A stretch of 64,000 bases of DNA, from assembly GCA_050012495.1 (NCBI GenBank), contig JBEKHB010000017.1, forward strand, positions 1 to 64,000, given 5' to 3'. The stretch's first letter is position 1; each line of letters opens with the position of its first letter. Positions 44,049 through 52,621 of the stretch are shown here, one piece after another. This DNA comes from BOG-1155 sp050012495. GTDB taxonomy: Bacteria > Desulfobacterota > Syntrophorhabdia > Syntrophorhabdales > WCHB1-27. Below the pieces are notes generated by a model. It did not search any database, had not been told where the DNA came from, and saw only the letters and a list, made by a program, of their open reading frames with translations. Both the position numbers and the translations under genes were made by a program.

Positions 44049-44156
44049 CTAAACTCCCCTTCCCTCGTAAACGCTCCTGCAATCCTGCTTTGCCCGCCTC
44101 ATCACCTCCCTGCCGGTTTTCGACTTCTTTCTTCTCTTGAACAATATATTTGTCAT
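44049..44156 (-). CDS. Possible 35-residue basic peptide
   Basis: The frame starts MTNILFKRRKKSKTGREV after GAGG and ends 23 bases before the riboswitch. It begins directly after the NHL gene stop. It is strongly basic. No family is known and the open frame is short, so coding status is uncertain. Confidence 0.35.
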   Translation of the reverse strand: MTNILFKRRKKSKTGREVMRRAKQDCRSVYEGRGV

Positions 44157-44165
44157 GGCGCCTCA

Positions 44166-45167
44166 CTAGTAGCTCACCGTGTAAACGTTAACCCCTCTTT
44201 TCGCGTTCTGGGTCACATATACCTTGCCGCTCGCGTCGACGGCGACATCGTCGGGGGCTATCAGATTCCCCCGCTTGGCCCCTCTGTATCCGAACTGGGT
44301 GACGTACTTGAAGTTCCCGTCAAAGACCATAACGGTCGATTTCAGCCTATCGACTACGAGGTAATTTCCCCGGCTGTCGAGCGCGATCCCCCTCACGAGG
44401 TTGAACTTGCCGGGGGCGCTTCCCGGCCTGCCGAAGGAGGCCATTTTCTTGTCCGGATAGAGTCGGTAGGCGGAAAAAAGGACGGGGATGGTAAAAAGTA
44501 TGCTCCCGTCATCCGCTACGCCAAACCCCAACATCTCCACATCTTCTCTCATCGTCTCTTTCAACGAAAGCATAGAAAAAATGTCATACCCATCCTTGAA
44601 GGCGCCGTCGGGATCGGTCACGACGACCTTGAGCCCCATAAGGTCCGCCAGATAGAGCCTGTTGTTGAGAGAGACCATACGGCCCGGTGAGAAACCCGAG
44701 AACTGAGAAGGGAGGTTCTTGATCTCTATTTTTCCCGTAGGCTCTCCCCTGAAGTTGCACCGGACGACGGCGTAGCGGCTCTCAGGAGGGGGACCGTATG
44801 CGAGGAGCAGGATGTCGCCCTTGCTGTCAACCGAAAGATCGGCAATTGATCCGACTGCGAGGTCGTCGCCAAAGCGGTAAATCTCCATACCTCGCTCGTT
44901 GAAGACCCGGACCTCATTTCCGGAAAGCACCGATATTTCATGCCTTTCCTTATCGCTGACAACCCTGGGCGCGCTATAGAGTATAGGTCCGGTAAAATTC
45001 GAGAGGCTGTAGAGAAAAGTTGCCTGTACCCCGGCCCTTAAGTAAGCGGGGTATCCTGCCGATAAGAACATCAGAGCAAAAGCGACGAGGAGAGTTTGCC
45101 CCGTTCTGCTGATTCTCTTGTTCTTCCCCGGCCTCATGGTCCTCTTGAGCGTCCTCTCCATATACAT
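44166..45167 (-). CDS. NHL-repeat beta-propeller protein
   Basis: The approximately 333-residue protein has a basic start, a signal-like hydrophobic stretch (TLLVAFALMFLSAGYPA) and about six NHL blades, e.g. SVDSKGDILLLAYG, VSLNNRLYLADLMGLKVVV, LDSRGNYLVVDRLKSTVMVF and VDASGKVYVTQNAKRGVNVY. The exact start is unsettled between ATGs at 45167, 45161 and 45134. It precedes the OmcS-like unit and is a plausible secretion or attachment partner. Confidence 0.8.
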   Translation of the reverse strand: MYMERTLKRTMRPGKNKRISRTGQTLLVAFALMFLSAGYPAYLRAGVQATFLYSLSNFTGPILYSAPRVVSDKERHEISVLSGNEVRVFNERGMEIYRFGDDLAVGSIADLSVDSKGDILLLAYGPPPESRYAVVRCNFRGEPTGKIEIKNLPSQFSGFSPGRMVSLNNRLYLADLMGLKVVVTDPDGAFKDGYDIFSMLSLKETMREDVEMLGFGVADDGSILFTIPVLFSAYRLYPDKKMASFGRPGSAPGKFNLVRGIALDSRGNYLVVDRLKSTVMVFDGNFKYVTQFGYRGAKRGNLIAPDDVAVDASGKVYVTQNAKRGVNVYTVSY

Positions 45168-45170
45168 TGA

Positions 45171-45210
45171 GCCTTGGTGTCCTGATATATGCCTTGGTGT
45201 CCTGATATGC
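45171..45210. repeat. Two-copy 20-bp direct repeat
   Basis: GCCTTGGTGTCCTGATAT occurs at 45171-45188 and 45191-45208. The copies abut upstream of the NHL gene start. It may be a regulator site or slippage product. Confidence 0.7.
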
Positions 45211-45383
45211 AACTTGCATTCCACAAAGCATTATTCCGGAAAACAGGCTCTATTCCTAAAGATTCCAGGGCCTGCTACATCCGGTAGCCGATTCATAGCG
45301 ATATTTCCCCCACCCTACTGGGGAGCTATACGCAGTCTTACATGAGTGAACAGGTTAAGTTAACTACGCGTGCCTTGGGCAGG

Positions 45384-46763
45384 CTAGGCGTCGGCGTTGA
45401 TGCCGAATTTTTGCATGCGGTATCTGAGGGAATCCCTGCTGATGTCGAGGAGCTTCGCGGCTCTTGTCTGGTTTCTTGCGGTCATGTCGAGGGCTTGTCT
45501 CACGAGGGTCTCTTCCAGCTTTTCCATCGAGATCCCTTCCGGCGGAATGCGGAAACCCTTTGCGAGCCCGTCAGGGCTCTGCGCCTGCCCCAGCACATCC
45601 AGGGGCAGATGCTCCATAAGCAGCGTGTCCCCTTCTCCCAGGATCATCGCTCTTTCGACGACGTTTCGCAGTTCACGCACATTGCCCGGCCAGTGGTAAC
45701 CCAGGAGAAAGGTTTCGACTTCTTTGGAGATCTTCTGGACATTCTTGTGAAAATCCTGATTGTATTTATGGACGAAATACTCCGCGAGCGGGAGAACATC
45801 ATCCCGCCGGTCCCTCAGAGGAGGAAGTCGGATGGCGACAATGTTGATCCGGTAAAAAAGATCTTCTCTGAACCGCCCTTCCCCTATGAGTTTTCTCAAA
45901 TCATTGTTTGTCGCCGTAATGATCCGGACGTCGACGCTGATACCCTTGATCCCTCCCATCCTGCGGAACGTTTTCTCCTCGATCAGCCTCAAAATTTTCG
46001 CCTGCATGCCGGGATTCATGTCCCCTATCTCATCGAGGAACAGAGAACCTCCGTCGGCTACTTCGAGAAGGCCCTTCTTCACTTCTTTGGCGTCGGTAAA
46101 CGCTCCTTTCTCATGACCGCAGAGCTCATTCTCCAGCATATGCTCGGCAACACCCGCGCAATTCACGGTAACAAAGGCCATGTTCTCGCGCCTGCTCCCA
46201 TAATGAATGGCGCGAGCAATGATCTCTTTACCAGTCCCGCTCTCCCCCTGAATCAAGACGGTTGCCGCGTCATTGGCAGCCACCTTCTCCGTCATCAGGA
46301 GGATCTTACGCATCGCCTCGCTGGCGCCGACAATGTGAGAGAACCCTGCATGCTCCTTTCCCGCCTGTCTGAGGTATTTCACTTCCCTTTTGAGACGAGA
46401 TGTCTCCAGGGCTTTTTCTACCGAAAGGAGAAGTTTGCTGAAGTCGAAGGGTTTGGTGATGTAGTCAAAGGCCCCTAACTTCATGGCCCTCACTATCCGA
46501 TCCACGTCCTCGAAAGCGGTGATCATGATAGGGATAATGCCCTGATCTATCTTGAGCGCCTTCTCCAGGACCTCGAAACCATCCATCCCGGGCAGCTTGA
46601 AATCGATGAGTACCAGATCGGGGGCCTCCTCCCGCACCTTCTGCAGCGCTTCTTCGCCCGTTTCAGCCAGCACTACCCGGTAGCCGGCCTTTTCTAAATT
46701 CTTCTGAAGGCTCCACCTGATCAGGTACTCGTCATCCACTACCACGATGGTTCTCTCAGTCAT
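45384..46763 (-). CDS. NtrC-family sigma-54 response regulator
   Basis: The 459-residue protein has a receiver (VVDDEYLIRWSLQ, Asp in VLIDFKLPGMDG), an AAA+ domain (GESGTGKE, DEIGDMNPG, GNVRELRNVVERAMI) and a Fis-type HTH (AAKLLDISRDSLRYRMQK). The sigma-54 contact loop reads GAFTDA instead of GAFTGA. GGGGGAACTC precedes the start. It may control the cytochrome genes, including those of the plus strand immediately next to it. Its kinase could be the heme-motif protein at 28945, which is inference. Confidence 0.93.
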   Translation of the reverse strand: MTERTIVVVDDEYLIRWSLQKNLEKAGYRVVLAETGEEALQKVREEAPDLVLIDFKLPGMDGFEVLEKALKIDQGIIPIMITAFEDVDRIVRAMKLGAFDYITKPFDFSKLLLSVEKALETSRLKREVKYLRQAGKEHAGFSHIVGASEAMRKILLMTEKVAANDAATVLIQGESGTGKEIIARAIHYGSRRENMAFVTVNCAGVAEHMLENELCGHEKGAFTDAKEVKKGLLEVADGGSLFLDEIGDMNPGMQAKILRLIEEKTFRRMGGIKGISVDVRIITATNNDLRKLIGEGRFREDLFYRINIVAIRLPPLRDRRDDVLPLAEYFVHKYNQDFHKNVQKISKEVETFLLGYHWPGNVRELRNVVERAMILGEGDTLLMEHLPLDVLGQAQSPDGLAKGFRIPPEGISMEKLEETLVRQALDMTARNQTRAAKLLDISRDSLRYRMQKFGINADA

Positions 46764-46973
46764 TGAGTTCCCCCGAGGCTATCTCCCTTCCTTTCGTTCT
46801 CTTTCACTTTCTTTAAGATAATCTCCCGGACGCATCGGCGCCCGACCCTATGCCTCGCGTTCCCATAAAAAAACAGCTTAACATGTCCCGCGCGCCAAAG
46901 TCTCTTGTCGTCTGCAAAGGCCCTCATGTCTTTACCCATTTCAATGAGGGAAAGTCAGGGCGGTAAATTTGGG

Positions 46974-47002
46974 TTGACAGGCTGTTTGCCAGCCACTATA
47001 CT
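46974..47002 (+). promoter_or_regulatory. Strong sigma-70-like promoter of the cytochrome-FeS-NrfD operon
   Basis: TTGACA (46974-46979) and TATACT (46997-47002) are exactly 17 bases apart. The start site would be near 47009, right at the ATG at 47010, so a leaderless transcript is suggested. The 246-base divergent gap with the NtrC gene also has a weak A-rich stretch. Confidence 0.65.
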
Positions 47003-47009
47003 TGACGCA

Positions 47010-47786
47010 ATGAGTGAGGAACCTCGGAATAACTCTGTGCTGAAGCTGTGGCGCAAAATCCCGGAGCAGGTCCGGCACTTACTCGTACCTTGCGTCATCA
47101 TTCTGGGGGGTTCCCTTGTAGCCCGGCACTTCTTTGTCCCTTCCGATTTTGGCCTCTATGGTCACTACAGGGCGTCCTCCGTTGTGCAGAACGCGGAGAG
47201 AGAGATCAAATTTGCCGGCAGCGCTGCGTGTTCCGATTGCCATGATGCCGAAGTGGCAAAGAAGAAGAGCGGCTATCACCAGGGGGTCTCCTGCGAGGCG
47301 TGTCACGGCCCCGCAGCAGCCCATACCCAGGACCCTGAAAACGTCAAACCCTATGTGCCGCGGGCCCGCTCCCACTGTCTCCTTTGCCATGAGTACCAGT
47401 CGTCGCGCCCCACCGGTTTTCCGCAGGTAGTCGCCGACTCCCATAACCCGGTGAAGCCGTGCATCACGTGTCATCAGCCCCACGACCCGAAACCACCGCA
47501 GGTACCGAAGGGATGCGACGCGTGTCACGCGAAGATCCAGCGCGTCATTGCCGTTTCGCGCCACGCAAACGTCCAGTGTACGATATGCCACGAGACGGAC
47601 AAGCAGCACAGCGTGCTCCCCAGGCAACACCCGCCCAAGACACCCCAAACGAGGGAGTTATGCGGGGGGTGTCACGCCCAAGACGCGAAGTCCGACAAAG
47701 AGATTCCGAGGGTGAACATGAACAGCCACGGCGAAAAACACCTCTGCTGGGAGTGCCACTACCCCCACATGCCGGAGGCCCATTAA
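47010..47786 (+). CDS. Octaheme membrane-anchored cytochrome
   Basis: The 258-residue protein has an N-terminal membrane helix (VRHLLVPCVIILGGSLVA). Eight CXXCH motifs follow: CSDCH, CEACH, CLLCH, CITCH, CDACH, CTICH, CGGCH and CWECH. The last ends near the C-terminus with YPHMPEAH. It is followed by genes for a ferredoxin-like protein and an NrfD subunit, the layout of quinone-interacting complexes such as Cbc-type or alternative complex III. The ATG at 47010 may be leaderless; a GTG at 47037 is an alternative. Confidence 0.88.
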   Translation: MSEEPRNNSVLKLWRKIPEQVRHLLVPCVIILGGSLVARHFFVPSDFGLYGHYRASSVVQNAEREIKFAGSAACSDCHDAEVAKKKSGYHQGVSCEACHGPAAAHTQDPENVKPYVPRARSHCLLCHEYQSSRPTGFPQVVADSHNPVKPCITCHQPHDPKPPQVPKGCDACHAKIQRVIAVSRHANVQCTICHETDKQHSVLPRQHPPKTPQTRELCGGCHAQDAKSDKEIPRVNMNSHGEKHLCWECHYPHMPEAH

Positions 47787-48578
47787 ATGAAAAAGCGGGA
47801 TGAAGAAGCCGTGAACAAGGGGAGAAGAGGGTTCTGCAAATTCGTCCTTCTCGGCACCTGTTCCCTGATAATTCCAGGGGCCGCCTTTGGCGTCACCCAG
47901 AAGAAGCCTGCCGCCGGCGCATGGTACGGCACTACCTACAAACCCACGGAGCACCTGTACGGAATGGGCATACAAGTCGATCGCTGCATCGGGTGCGGCC
48001 GGTGCGTCGACGCCTGTAAAAAGGAAAACAACGTGCCCGACGAGCCTTTCTACTTCAGGACATGGGTGGAGCGGTACGTGATAGCGGAGGACGGCGAAGT
48101 GACGGTCGACAGCCCGAACGGAGGAAGGGACGGCTTCAAGGGGCCGATCTCGGAAAAAAGGGTTCTCAAATCCTTCTTCGTTCCCAAGATCTGCAACCAG
48201 TGCGAAAAGCCCCCCTGCGTCCAGGTCTGTCCGGTAGGCGCTACGTACAAGACACAAGACGGCGTGATACTCGTCGACCCCGAATGGTGCGTCGGTTGCC
48301 GCTACTGCATCCAGGCCTGTCCTTACGGCATGCGCTTTCTCCACCCCAAGACGCGGACGGCAGAGAAGTGCACGTTTTGTTACCATAGGATAGTAAAGGG
48401 CCTTAACCCTGCCTGCGTCGAGGTCTGCCCCACCCAGGCGAGGGTATTCGGAGAGTTGGGGAAGATAGCGAGTCCTCTCAGCCGGTTCAGGCGTGTGAAC
48501 AAGATCTCGGTGCTCAAGCCCCACCTCAATACGGAGCCTAAGGTATTCTACGCGGACCTGGACATGGAGGTGCGGTAG
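47787..48578 (+). CDS. TAT-exported four-cluster ferredoxin-like subunit (NrfC/HybA type)
   Basis: The 263-residue protein begins with a twin-arginine signal (NKGRRGFCKFVLLG). Four [4Fe-4S] motifs are visible: CIGCGRCVDACKKEN, CNQCEKPPCVQVCP, CVGCRYCIQACP and CTFCYH with CVEVCP. They wire electrons from the NrfD subunit to the cytochrome. The start directly follows the previous stop with GGAGG upstream. Confidence 0.92.
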   Translation: MKKRDEEAVNKGRRGFCKFVLLGTCSLIIPGAAFGVTQKKPAAGAWYGTTYKPTEHLYGMGIQVDRCIGCGRCVDACKKENNVPDEPFYFRTWVERYVIAEDGEVTVDSPNGGRDGFKGPISEKRVLKSFFVPKICNQCEKPPCVQVCPVGATYKTQDGVILVDPEWCVGCRYCIQACPYGMRFLHPKTRTAEKCTFCYHRIVKGLNPACVEVCPTQARVFGELGKIASPLSRFRRVNKISVLKPHLNTEPKVFYADLDMEVR

Positions 48579-48579
48579 C

Positions 48580-49782
48580 ATGGATAACGTCTCTGCAAAC
48601 CTCTATCCGCTCCTCAAGCAGGTTGTCGGCTACATCTTTCCGAATGAGATCGAGCTTCACTGGAATCTCCTGATCGTCGTCTACCCTTACATCACGGGTC
48701 TCGTGGCGGGTGCTTTTATCCTTGCCTCACTCGTGAAGGTCTTCAAAGTGAGGGAAGTACAGCCGACCTACCGGCTCTCCCTGCTGACCGCCCTTGCATT
48801 CCTGATCGTTGCCCCCTTGCCCCTCGTGGTTCATCTCGGCCATCCGGAGAGGGGGTTCGAGATGTTCCTTACTCCCAGCACCAGCTCGGCCATGGCCATG
48901 TTCGGCTTCGTCTACGCATGGTACCTGATGTTCGTACTGCTTCTCGAAATATGGTTCGACTACCGCCACGACCTTGTCGTCAGGGCAAGCACCGAAAAGG
49001 GCCTCAAGAGACTCCTGTACCGGGTTCTCTCCCTTTTTTCTCATGACATATCGATGAAGGCTGTTCTCTTCGACAAGAAGGCAGTGAACATCATAACGAT
49101 CATCGGTATCCCTTCCGCCTTCCTCCTCCATGGATACGTGGGCTTCATCTTCGGATCGGTCAAAGCCAACCCGTGGTGGTCGAGCGTCCTCATGCCCATC
49201 GTTTTTCTCTTCTCTGCCATCGTGTCCGGGATTGCCCTCATGCTCCTCATTTACATGATTGTCAGCCTCGTTCGAAAGATGGAGCCTGACATGGCCTGTC
49301 TCGATAAGCTCGCGAGCTTTCTTTTCTACATGATGATCGTCGATTTTGCCCTCGAGGGCCTCGATTTCGTGCACCGCGTGTACCAATCGGAGGAATCGAT
49401 ACAGATCCTTTCCCAGCTCATATCGCAGCGGCTCTTCGTCAGCCTGGTGGTCCTCCAGCTCCTCCTCGGCATGCTCGTTCCGCTCTTTACCATCGGAGCC
49501 ACAAAGGTATTTCGTCCTCCCGATGAGCTGAGACGCCTCATCTACTTCATTTCCGCCCTCCTCGTCCAACTCGGTATCTTCACTACGAGATGGAATGTCG
49601 TCATGGGGGGCCAGCTCTTCTCAAAGAGCTTCAGGGGGCTTACTGCGTACAAGATAACCCTGGGGGGCCTCGAAGGACTTCTCGTCTCCCTGGGTTTCCT
49701 CATCCTTCCTTTCCTCATCCTCTTCATTCTTATCAGGGTCCTGCCGCCGTGGGGCGAGTTCGAAGAAGAGGCATCTCAATAG
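48580..49782 (+). CDS. NrfD/PsrC-type quinone-binding membrane subunit
   Basis: The 400-residue protein has about ten helices and a typical NrfD opening (HWNLLIVVYPYITGLVAGAF). It begins one base after the FeS subunit stop behind GGAGG. NrfD oxidises or reduces membrane quinones with no heme of its own. The three genes together could connect menaquinone to an octaheme cytochrome. Confidence 0.9.
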   Translation: MDNVSANLYPLLKQVVGYIFPNEIELHWNLLIVVYPYITGLVAGAFILASLVKVFKVREVQPTYRLSLLTALAFLIVAPLPLVVHLGHPERGFEMFLTPSTSSAMAMFGFVYAWYLMFVLLLEIWFDYRHDLVVRASTEKGLKRLLYRVLSLFSHDISMKAVLFDKKAVNIITIIGIPSAFLLHGYVGFIFGSVKANPWWSSVLMPIVFLFSAIVSGIALMLLIYMIVSLVRKMEPDMACLDKLASFLFYMMIVDFALEGLDFVHRVYQSEESIQILSQLISQRLFVSLVVLQLLLGMLVPLFTIGATKVFRPPDELRRLIYFISALLVQLGIFTTRWNVVMGGQLFSKSFRGLTAYKITLGGLEGLLVSLGFLILPFLILFILIRVLPPWGEFEEEASQ

Positions 49783-49814
49783 GCCGGGGCGGGGCGGACA
49801 AAGGATATGGCGCC

Positions 49815-50822
49815 GTGGACGAAAAAACCTACCCTTTAAAGATGGTCGCCTGGGAGCTCACCAGGAACTGCAATCTCGATTGTATTCACTGTAGGGCAAG
49901 GGCAGGCGCCGGGCCCTACGACAACGAGCTGACCCTCGAGGAGTGCGTGCATATCATCGACGATATCGCAGCCTTCGCGACCCCGACCATCATCCTGACG
50001 GGCGGCGAACCTCTTTTGCGAAAGGACATCTTCAATATCATCGGCCATGCGACCTCGAAAGGGCTTCGCACGGTCATCGCGGTGAACGGGACCCTCGTGG
50101 ATCGGGCCGTAGCCGTCAGGCTGAAAGAGACGGGCATCCTGCGGGTGAGCATGAGCATAGACGGCAAGGACCGGGCGACCCACGACAGCTTCAGGCGGGT
50201 TTCAGGCGCCTTTGACGCTGTCATGCAGGCGGGACGGATACTCAGGGAGGTCGGATTGCCGTTTCAGATCAACACCACGGTGACGCGACTCAACGCAACG
50301 GACCTCGCCGCAATCTACGGGCTCGTCAAGGGGATGGGTGCAGTTGCCTGGCACACCTTCCTGCTCGTGCCCGTGGGCAGGGGGGAAGGGCTCAAGGGCG
50401 AGGAGTTGAACGCCGCAATGTACGAGGATGTGCTCAACTGGATGTACGAGCGGGAGGAAGAGCACGAGATAGAGATGAAGGTGACGTGCGCCCCCCATTA
50501 CTACAGGATCGTCACGGAAAGGGGAGGGACGCCGAAAAGCGCGGGCTGCCTTGCCGGAAAGAGTTTTCTCTTCATCTCCCACACGGGCATCGCACAGCCC
50601 TGCGGCTACCTGGAGTCCCCCTGCGGCGACATCCGCAAGGACGGCGTCCGGCAGGTATGGGAAGGGTCGGAGCAGTTCGCCCGTATCCGTGATCTTCGTA
50701 AGTATAAGGGCAAATGCGGTCGCTGCCGGTTCCTCTCCATCTGCGGAGGGTGCAGGGCCAGGGCACAAGAGTTGAAAGGCGACCTGCTCGAATCCGAGCC
50801 GTACTGCTCTTACGGGGCTTAA
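49815..50822 (+). CDS. Radical SAM/SPASM protein, NirJ/AhbC-D-like
   Basis: The protein (335 residues from GTG) has the radical SAM motif CNLDCIHC near residue 18, then GGEPLLRKDIF. A SPASM-type Cys cluster near the C-terminus reads CGYLESPCGDIR, CGRC and CGGC. Closest known relatives are the heme d1 and alternative-heme enzymes NirJ and AhbC/AhbD, which act on porphyrin side chains. The GTG at 49815 has AAAGGA upstream; an internal ATG (MVAWELTRNC) is possible. The gene follows nrfD and may be unrelated to it. Confidence 0.8.
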   Translation: MDEKTYPLKMVAWELTRNCNLDCIHCRARAGAGPYDNELTLEECVHIIDDIAAFATPTIILTGGEPLLRKDIFNIIGHATSKGLRTVIAVNGTLVDRAVAVRLKETGILRVSMSIDGKDRATHDSFRRVSGAFDAVMQAGRILREVGLPFQINTTVTRLNATDLAAIYGLVKGMGAVAWHTFLLVPVGRGEGLKGEELNAAMYEDVLNWMYEREEEHEIEMKVTCAPHYYRIVTERGGTPKSAGCLAGKSFLFISHTGIAQPCGYLESPCGDIRKDGVRQVWEGSEQFARIRDLRKYKGKCGRCRFLSICGGCRARAQELKGDLLESEPYCSYGA

Positions 50823-50915
50823 GTAACCGCAAGGCTCGCTCAGGAAAGATTTCGCCTCGCGTCCAATCGGGACTTTATTTTGCGAAAACGGGAAAGCTTG
50901 AAAAGCCTTGAAAAC

Positions 50916-50964
50916 TGGCGCCGAAGGCGGGAATCGAACCCGCACGGGGTGTGAGCCCCACCGG
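50916..50964 (-). tRNA. 3' fragment of a class II tRNA (attachment-site relic)
   Basis: The minus strand reads a long variable arm GGGGCTCACACCCC, a complete T-arm GCGGGTTCGATTCCCGC and the acceptor end CTTCGGCGCCA. The sequence 5' of the variable arm has no anticodon arm, D-arm or matching GCCGAAG, so only the 3' end is present. Integrases often leave such duplicates at island edges. Identity is Leu or Ser type; it is non-functional alone. No integrase gene is in the window. Confidence 0.75.
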
Positions 50965-51184
50965 AGTTATCGGCTATTTTTCGCAGTTCCCTACCAGGTA
51001 TGGGCACACTTTCAGGCACACGGAAAGGACAGAAAAGGAAGGTGTATCAATGAAAAGAGACCTTTTCCCTGTTGGAATCGGCAATGAGATCGTTTATGGC
51101 AATATCGAAAGCCGTGGCGTGCCCTTCCATATCTGTATTCTCATCTTTCCCGAATAGTGTTACTCTACCTACAGGGGTTGAAGA
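50965..51184. other. Intergenic stretch next to the tRNA fragment
   Basis: It carries ATGGGCACACTTTCAGGCAC, a sequence next to many integrated tRNA ends. A 35-codon frame starting near 51050 behind GGAAGG has no known relatives; I do not call it a gene. Confidence 0.35.
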
Positions 51185-51955
51185 TTGCCAAGTGATCTTT
51201 TGCAGAAACTTACCGTAGTCTACGACGATACGTTCCTTATAAGGTACGACACCGTCGACTGTGAGAGCCCGGACAGGATATCCGCCATTCTCTCTCGCAT
51301 AGAGGATATCGCCGATTTCGTGCAGCCTGCGCCCTGTTCCGTTGCCGACCTGCTCCTGTGCCACAGCCGAACGCTGGTAAACGGCGTGTGCGAGGATGGG
51401 GGTCTTTTCGAGGTCGCCGCCCTGGCCGCGGGAGGCGCAATAAGGGCGGCGGAGACCTGTATTGAGGGCCCCTGCTTTGCGCTCGTCAGGCCCCCGGGCC
51501 ACCACGCCGGCAACAACTTCAACGGGGGTTTCTGTTTCTTCAACAACATCGCCGTCGCCGTGAAGAAAATGCTCGCCGCCGGTGCGATCAAGTCAGCACT
51601 GATCGTGGACATAGACCTCCACTACGGCAACGGGACCGCCGATATCTTCAAGGATGACCACAGGGTGAGCTTCAGGAACATCTCAGCCCCCACGACAACA
51701 GGGTTCTTCCAGGTGCTGAAGCAGGCGGTGGCCGATGGCGGGAAGTATGATGTAGTGGGCTGCTCCGCGGGCTTCGATACCTACATCAGAGACTGGGGTA
51801 ATCTCCTCCTCACGGAGGACTTCAGGAAGATCGGCGCCATGCTCGCATCCTCCAACCCCCGCTTCTTCTCCGTCCTCGAAGGCGGGTACTATGTCGAGGA
51901 TCTGGGTAAGAATGTGCGGGCTTACCTGGAAGGCATCGGTTCGGCTTGTTCATAG
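51185..51955 (+). CDS. Histone deacetylase-family (AcuC/HDAC-like) hydrolase
   Basis: The 256-residue protein has PPGHHA, the metal-site block DIDLHYGNGTADIF and a C-terminal EGGYYVEDLG. The family acts on acetylated lysine, polyamines or small acetyl compounds. It starts at a TTG, and no ATG near the N-terminus exists. It is shorter than typical 300-340-residue members. No partner is evident. Confidence 0.85.
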   Translation: MPSDLLQKLTVVYDDTFLIRYDTVDCESPDRISAILSRIEDIADFVQPAPCSVADLLLCHSRTLVNGVCEDGGLFEVAALAAGGAIRAAETCIEGPCFALVRPPGHHAGNNFNGGFCFFNNIAVAVKKMLAAGAIKSALIVDIDLHYGNGTADIFKDDHRVSFRNISAPTTTGFFQVLKQAVADGGKYDVVGCSAGFDTYIRDWGNLLLTEDFRKIGAMLASSNPRFFSVLEGGYYVEDLGKNVRAYLEGIGSACS

Positions 51956-52223
51956 CCTCGGTAGTCGCCTTTTGTGCCGGGATCTACCTGCAGACAGTCT
52001 ACCCCCTGCCCCCGCACCACTTTTCTTTGCCGCCCTTACCATAGCCGTTGCCATACCCCTCGTCGTGGCCAGACATGGCAGGAGAAATCTCCTTCTCTGC
52101 TTCTCCTGGAGAGGACATCCATCCGCACGAGTAGCTTTCCTGAAAAGGTGATTTTTTCTTCGGACACAGACATGCAACCTTTCACTCGCTAATCTCGAGG
52201 ACAGGCGTGCCTCTGATTGGCCT

Positions 52224-52252
52224 TTGTGTCACACGAGCGATTCTGATATAAT
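52224..52252 (+). promoter_or_regulatory. Promoter with perfect -10 before the coiled-coil gene
   Basis: TATAAT at 52247-52252 is preceded 17 bases earlier by TTGTGT. Transcription would start near 52259, leaving a 60-base leader before the GTG at 52319. The rest of 51956-52318 shows no gene. Confidence 0.5.
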
Positions 52253-52318
52253 CCTATCGACCCTCAGCGACAGTTTAATCGTAATTGTTGCTCTAACAGG
52301 TACCAAAGCGGAGGATGC

Positions 52319-52522
52319 GTGGCTGAGCAGAGCAAGCAACCCGATATGGAGCAGAAGCAAGCCAACGAGACACCCGTCGAGCAGGCCAAGCTGACCGATG
52401 AGCTGCGCGAGAGAGCTGTGCCAATGGAGGCGGATATCTATTCCTCGACCCGCGAGTTAGCCGAGACGAGCCCGAAGTTAAAGCAGGCCAATGAGGAACT
52501 GACCCAGCGGGTGAAAAAGTGA
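52319..52522 (+). CDS. Small coiled-coil protein
   Basis: The 67-residue frame starts with GTG behind GGAGG and has a TATAAT promoter upstream. It is highly charged and Gln/Glu/Lys-rich; LTDELRERAVPME and LKQANEELTQRVKK resemble linkers of histidine kinases. It may be a short signalling remnant or genuine small protein. Confidence 0.55.
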   Translation: MAEQSKQPDMEQKQANETPVEQAKLTDELRERAVPMEADIYSSTRELAETSPKLKQANEELTQRVKK

Positions 52523-52621
52523 TGGAAGCCCATTGGGCGCCTGTCGCGGACGATCTTATAAGCCCTTGCGAGCACATGCTCACGTTATATCAAGGTTATT
52601 CTTTCAAGCTACCATACAACA

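Noticed and set aside
50202..50945. Minus-strand 247-codon frame over the radical SAM gene
   Set aside because: Its N-terminus RVRFPPSAP is the usual artefact of reading a tRNA end; the rest is antisense to a real gene.
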